Origin: Candidatus Latescibacterota bacterium
GTDB lineage: Bacteria; Latescibacterota; UBA2968; UBA8231
Assembly (NCBI GenBank): GCA_003529325.1
Contig: DPVW01000251.1
Span: 9,313-17,776 of the forward strand
Reading direction: 5' to 3'
Length of the DNA stretch: 8,464 nt
The position numbers and the translations under genes were made by a program. Under the pieces are notes generated by a model. It saw nothing but the letters and a program-made list of their open reading frames with translations. It had not been told where the DNA came from and made no database searches. Below are positions 6,664 through 8,464 of the stretch, piece by piece; the stretch's first letter is position 1; every line of letters starts with the position of its first letter.

Positions 6664-8160
6664 CATCTGGCCACTCTGCAGACGTTCCCAATAATCGAAC
6701 AGCGTTGCGCGGATCTGCGGACTGAGCAGCACCCCGGCGACGATGTTGGGGAAGGCCATACCGAGGATCATCATATCGGAAAAGCCGAGCACGTTGGTCA
6801 GCGCCGTCACCGACCCCATAAAGACGAAGAAGACGAAGAGTAGCCGGTAGATCAGGATCGAGCGGCCACCGAAGAGATACTCCCAGGCGCGTTCGCCGTA
6901 ATAGGACCAGGAGATCATCGTCGAGAAGGCGAACATGAACACGGCGATGGCGAGCACGTAACTCGCTCCGGGGATCACCGAATCGAAGGCGGCTGCCGTC
7001 ATGCGCGTGCCGACGATGAAGTCACCAGACTGAAATTCCGGTCGCAAATAGGCGCCGGTGATCATGCACACCAGGCCCGTCATCGTGCAGATTACGATCG
7101 TGTCGATGAAGGGACCGATCATGGCGACGATGCCCTCGCGTGCCGGTTCGTCGGTCTTGGCGGCGGCGTGGGCAAAGGCGGCGGAGCCGAGGCCGGCTTC
7201 GTTGGAGAACGCCGCCCGTCGGATGCCCATGATGAGAACACCGGTAAAACCGCCATATATGGCCGATCCGGTGAAGGCCATGCTGACGATGCGACCGATC
7301 ATGGCGGGTACGTCGGCGATGTGATAGAGGATGATGACCATCGACGCGAGCACGTAAAGTCCGCACATGACGGGCACGATCCGAGAGGTGACGTGGCCTA
7401 TGCGACGGATCCCACCGATGATGACAAGACCCACAAGGCCTGCCATCAGCAACCCCACAAGCCAGTTGAATTCCTTGAACCACGGCGATATCGTGCCGAG
7501 GATCTCGAGGGTTTGGTTCGACTGGAACATGTTGCCGCCGCCGAAAGAGCCACCGATCGTCAGGAAGGCATAGACCACGGCCAGCGTGCGGCCGAATTCG
7601 GTCATGCCTTTCTTCGACAGCCCTTCCTGCATGTAGTACATCGGACCACCGAAGATCTGTCCGTCCGCTCTCTTGTTGCGATACATGACCGCCAGCGTAC
7701 AGGAGGCCAGTTTCGACGACATGCCGAAGATCGCCGTCAGGACCATCCAGAAGATGGCCCCAGGGCCACCGAGGCCAACGGCGATGGCGACGCCGGCGAT
7801 GTTGCCGAGACCGATGGTCGCCGACAGGGCACTCGACAGCGCCTGAAAGTGTGAGATCTCACCGGGATCATCCGGATTGTCATACCGGCCACGAAGCACG
7901 TCGATGGCGTGTCTGAAAGCACGAACGGAGAGCCAGCGGAAGTAGAATGTGTAGTAGACGCCGCCGGCGACGAGGACCGCTACGATCAGGGGAAAGCCCG
8001 TGCCGAAGTCGGCGAACAGGAATATGTCCAGCACCTGGACGGTCGCCCCGAAGAGCCCATCAAGGGCGGTGAGATGATCCTGAATCCAGCCATTATCCTG
8101 CGCCATTGCTGGTGACGACAGAACCACTACCAGCATCAGGGCGCGTGCAGTAAAACCCAT
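6649..8160 (-). CDS. Sodium:alanine/glycine symporter, AGCS family, with signal peptide
   Basis: This inner-membrane carrier family imports alanine or glycine with Na+ (AlsT/DagA type). The product is 503 aa from ATG 8160. This start is preferred over an upstream TTG at 8199 because AAGAGG lies 7 nt before it and a clean signal peptide begins there (MGFTARALMLVVVLSSPAMA, cleavage after Ala20). About ten further hydrophobic segments follow. Family motifs are ATIGLGNIAGVAIAVGLGGPGAIFWM (114-139), FGMSSKLASCTLAVMYR (145-161), GQIFGGPMYYMQEGL (167-181), GGSFGGGNMFQSNQT (203-217), AAFSNEAGLGSAAFAHAAAKTDEP (316-339), FIDTIVICTMTGL (351-363) and FSTMISWSYYGERAWEYLFG (412-431). The signature around GGPGAIFWM is intact. 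The segment usually ending KFAE/KYSE or KFxEC reads KLASC here, with Ser152 in place of the usual Glu. The gene is convergent with DUF4015 (18-nt gap) and lies downstream of an enolase-superfamily gene on the same strand. The exact substrate cannot be read from sequence. Confidence 0.93.
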   Translation of the reverse strand: MGFTARALMLVVVLSSPAMAQDNGWIQDHLTALDGLFGATVQVLDIFLFADFGTGFPLIVAVLVAGGVYYTFYFRWLSVRAFRHAIDVLRGRYDNPDDPGEISHFQALSSALSATIGLGNIAGVAIAVGLGGPGAIFWMVLTAIFGMSSKLASCTLAVMYRNKRADGQIFGGPMYYMQEGLSKKGMTEFGRTLAVVYAFLTIGGSFGGGNMFQSNQTLEILGTISPWFKEFNWLVGLLMAGLVGLVIIGGIRRIGHVTSRIVPVMCGLYVLASMVIILYHIADVPAMIGRIVSMAFTGSAIYGGFTGVLIMGIRRAAFSNEAGLGSAAFAHAAAKTDEPAREGIVAMIGPFIDTIVICTMTGLVCMITGAYLRPEFQSGDFIVGTRMTAAAFDSVIPGASYVLAIAVFMFAFSTMISWSYYGERAWEYLFGGRSILIYRLLFVFFVFMGSVTALTNVLGFSDMMILGMAFPNIVAGVLLSPQIRATLFDYWERLQSGQMKTYK

Positions 8161-8167
8161 GAGCAGA

Positions 8168-8173
8168 CCTCTT
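8168..8173 (-). promoter_or_regulatory. Ribosome binding site deciding the symporter start
   Basis: The minus strand reads AAGAGG, then 7 nt, then ATG at 8160-8158. This places translation at the signal-peptide methionine rather than at the in-frame TTG at 8199, which has no comparable site. Confidence 0.65.
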
Positions 8174-8198
8174 TGCGGAGGGAACAAAGCAAGGCGCA

Positions 8199-8228
8199 AG
8201 TATAGGAAGAACCGCGGCGATCGGTCGA
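8199..8228 (-). promoter_or_regulatory. Candidate promoter for the symporter gene
   Basis: On the minus strand, TCGACC (8228-8223, four of six matches to the -35 consensus) is followed after 18 bp by TATACT (8204-8199, five of six matches to the -10). Transcription would start near 8192 and give a leader of about 32 nt. If real, the symporter can be expressed apart from the enolase-superfamily gene whose stop lies at 8238-8236. The -35 falls in the perfect 8-bp palindrome GGTCGACC (8223-8230). Confidence 0.4.
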
Positions 8229-8235
8229 CCCCGCT

Positions 8236-8464
8236 TTAGGACACCATCCAGCAGGATGGCCCGCCACCGTCGCCAGACTCGACGGTATAATGGGTGAGGG
8301 CATCCTCGTCGAGGACCACACCGAGTCCCGGTCCGCTGGGCACCCGGACGTAGCCGTCCTCGTAGATCAGCGGTTCGACGATGAGATCATCCTCGCGCGC
8401 AAATTGGCCGACGATGTCGCTGCCCAAAGTGCATATTAGGGAGATTAGGGAGATTAGGGAGTTA
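8236..8464 (-). CDS. Enolase-superfamily (MR/MLE type) protein, C-terminal fragment, cut by window end
   Basis: The readable 3' end encodes a stretch typical of the C-terminus of mandelate racemase/muconate lactonizing enzyme-type proteins: GSDIVGQFAREDDLIVEPL, then YEDGYVRVPSGPGLGVVLDEDAL. The PxGPGLGV-xxDExAL motif is the strongest sign. Members abstract a proton alpha to a carboxylate (racemases, epimerases, cycloisomerases, sugar-acid dehydratases). This tail does not say which, and the catalytic Lys, Asp and His residues lie outside the window. The frame stays open from the TAA (8238-8236) to the edge, but the last 30 bases are a 9-bp tandem repeat coding SLI-type repeats, where I would expect the last barrel strand. 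The visible fragment could therefore be a damaged gene or an assembly edge. It lies 75 nt upstream of the symporter start. Confidence 0.7.
   Translation of the reverse strand, partial: NSLISLISLICTLGSDIVGQFAREDDLIVEPLIYEDGYVRVPSGPGLGVVLDEDALTHYTVESGDGGGPSCWMVS
8435..8461. repeat. Three-copy 9-bp tandem repeat at the window edge
   Basis: ATTAGGGAG occurs three times head to tail with no mismatches, and TTA at 8462-8464 follows directly. On the minus strand, in the frame of the enolase-superfamily gene, each unit gives Leu-Ile-Ser, so the frame is not broken. It is much poorer in GC than its surroundings. It may be a true short-sequence repeat or an artefact of an assembly end. Confidence 0.85.

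Noticed and set aside
7168..7854. Plus-strand open frame of 228 codons opposite the symporter gene
   Set aside because: His/Asp/Arg-rich translation typical of the antisense of membrane-protein codons. The symporter frame has many conserved motifs.
8161..8199. In-frame TTG at 8199 as start of the symporter
   Set aside because: It would put 13 extra residues in front of the signal peptide and lacks a ribosome binding site. The ATG at 8160 has AAGAGG at 7 nt.

Overview
The window looks like bacterial chromosomal DNA of moderately high GC content, dense in genes, and from a Gram-negative-type cell. Two products carry Sec signal peptides, one is a single-pass membrane protein with a large exported domain, and TTG starts are common. 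There is no phage, plasmid, insertion-sequence, CRISPR, rRNA or tRNA signature. The mix of a homodimeric (AceE-type) pyruvate dehydrogenase, a DUF4159 protein and a DUF4015 putative glycoside hydrolase is what I would expect from an environmental lineage such as Gemmatimonadota or Latescibacterota-like groups. That placement is inference; the sequence alone does not fix the phylum. Both ends cut through genes, so the window may be a whole short contig.

Layout from left to right: (1) 1-630, minus strand, the first 210 codons of aceF (E2 of pyruvate dehydrogenase) with two lipoyl domains. (2) 645-3338, minus strand, complete aceE (E1), 14 nt upstream of aceF and forming an operon with it. (3) 3339-3557, a divergent intergenic region with a candidate aceE promoter and an inverted repeat beside it. 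(4) 3558-5399, plus strand, a membrane-anchored DUF4159 protein with a PEGA-like C-terminal region. (5) 5464-6630, plus strand, a secreted DUF4015 TIM-barrel protein. (6) 6628-6663, palindrome and hairpin between convergent genes. (7) 6649-8160, minus strand, a sodium:alanine/glycine symporter (AGCS family) with a cleavable signal peptide. (8) 8236-8464, minus strand, the C-terminal end of an enolase-superfamily (mandelate racemase/muconate lactonizing type) protein, running into a three-copy 9-bp tandem repeat at the window edge. No stretch over 300 bases lacks a gene.

Functionally there are three blocks: central carbon metabolism (pyruvate to acetyl-CoA), an envelope/exported pair of unknown role (DUF4159 and DUF4015), and a possible uptake-plus-catabolism pair (an amino-acid symporter downstream of an enolase-superfamily enzyme). 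I do not see a clear new system. The items most worth a second look are the exported DUF4159-DUF4015 pair, the repeat-interrupted enolase-family gene at the edge, and the inverted repeat in the aceE/DUF4159 divergent promoter region.
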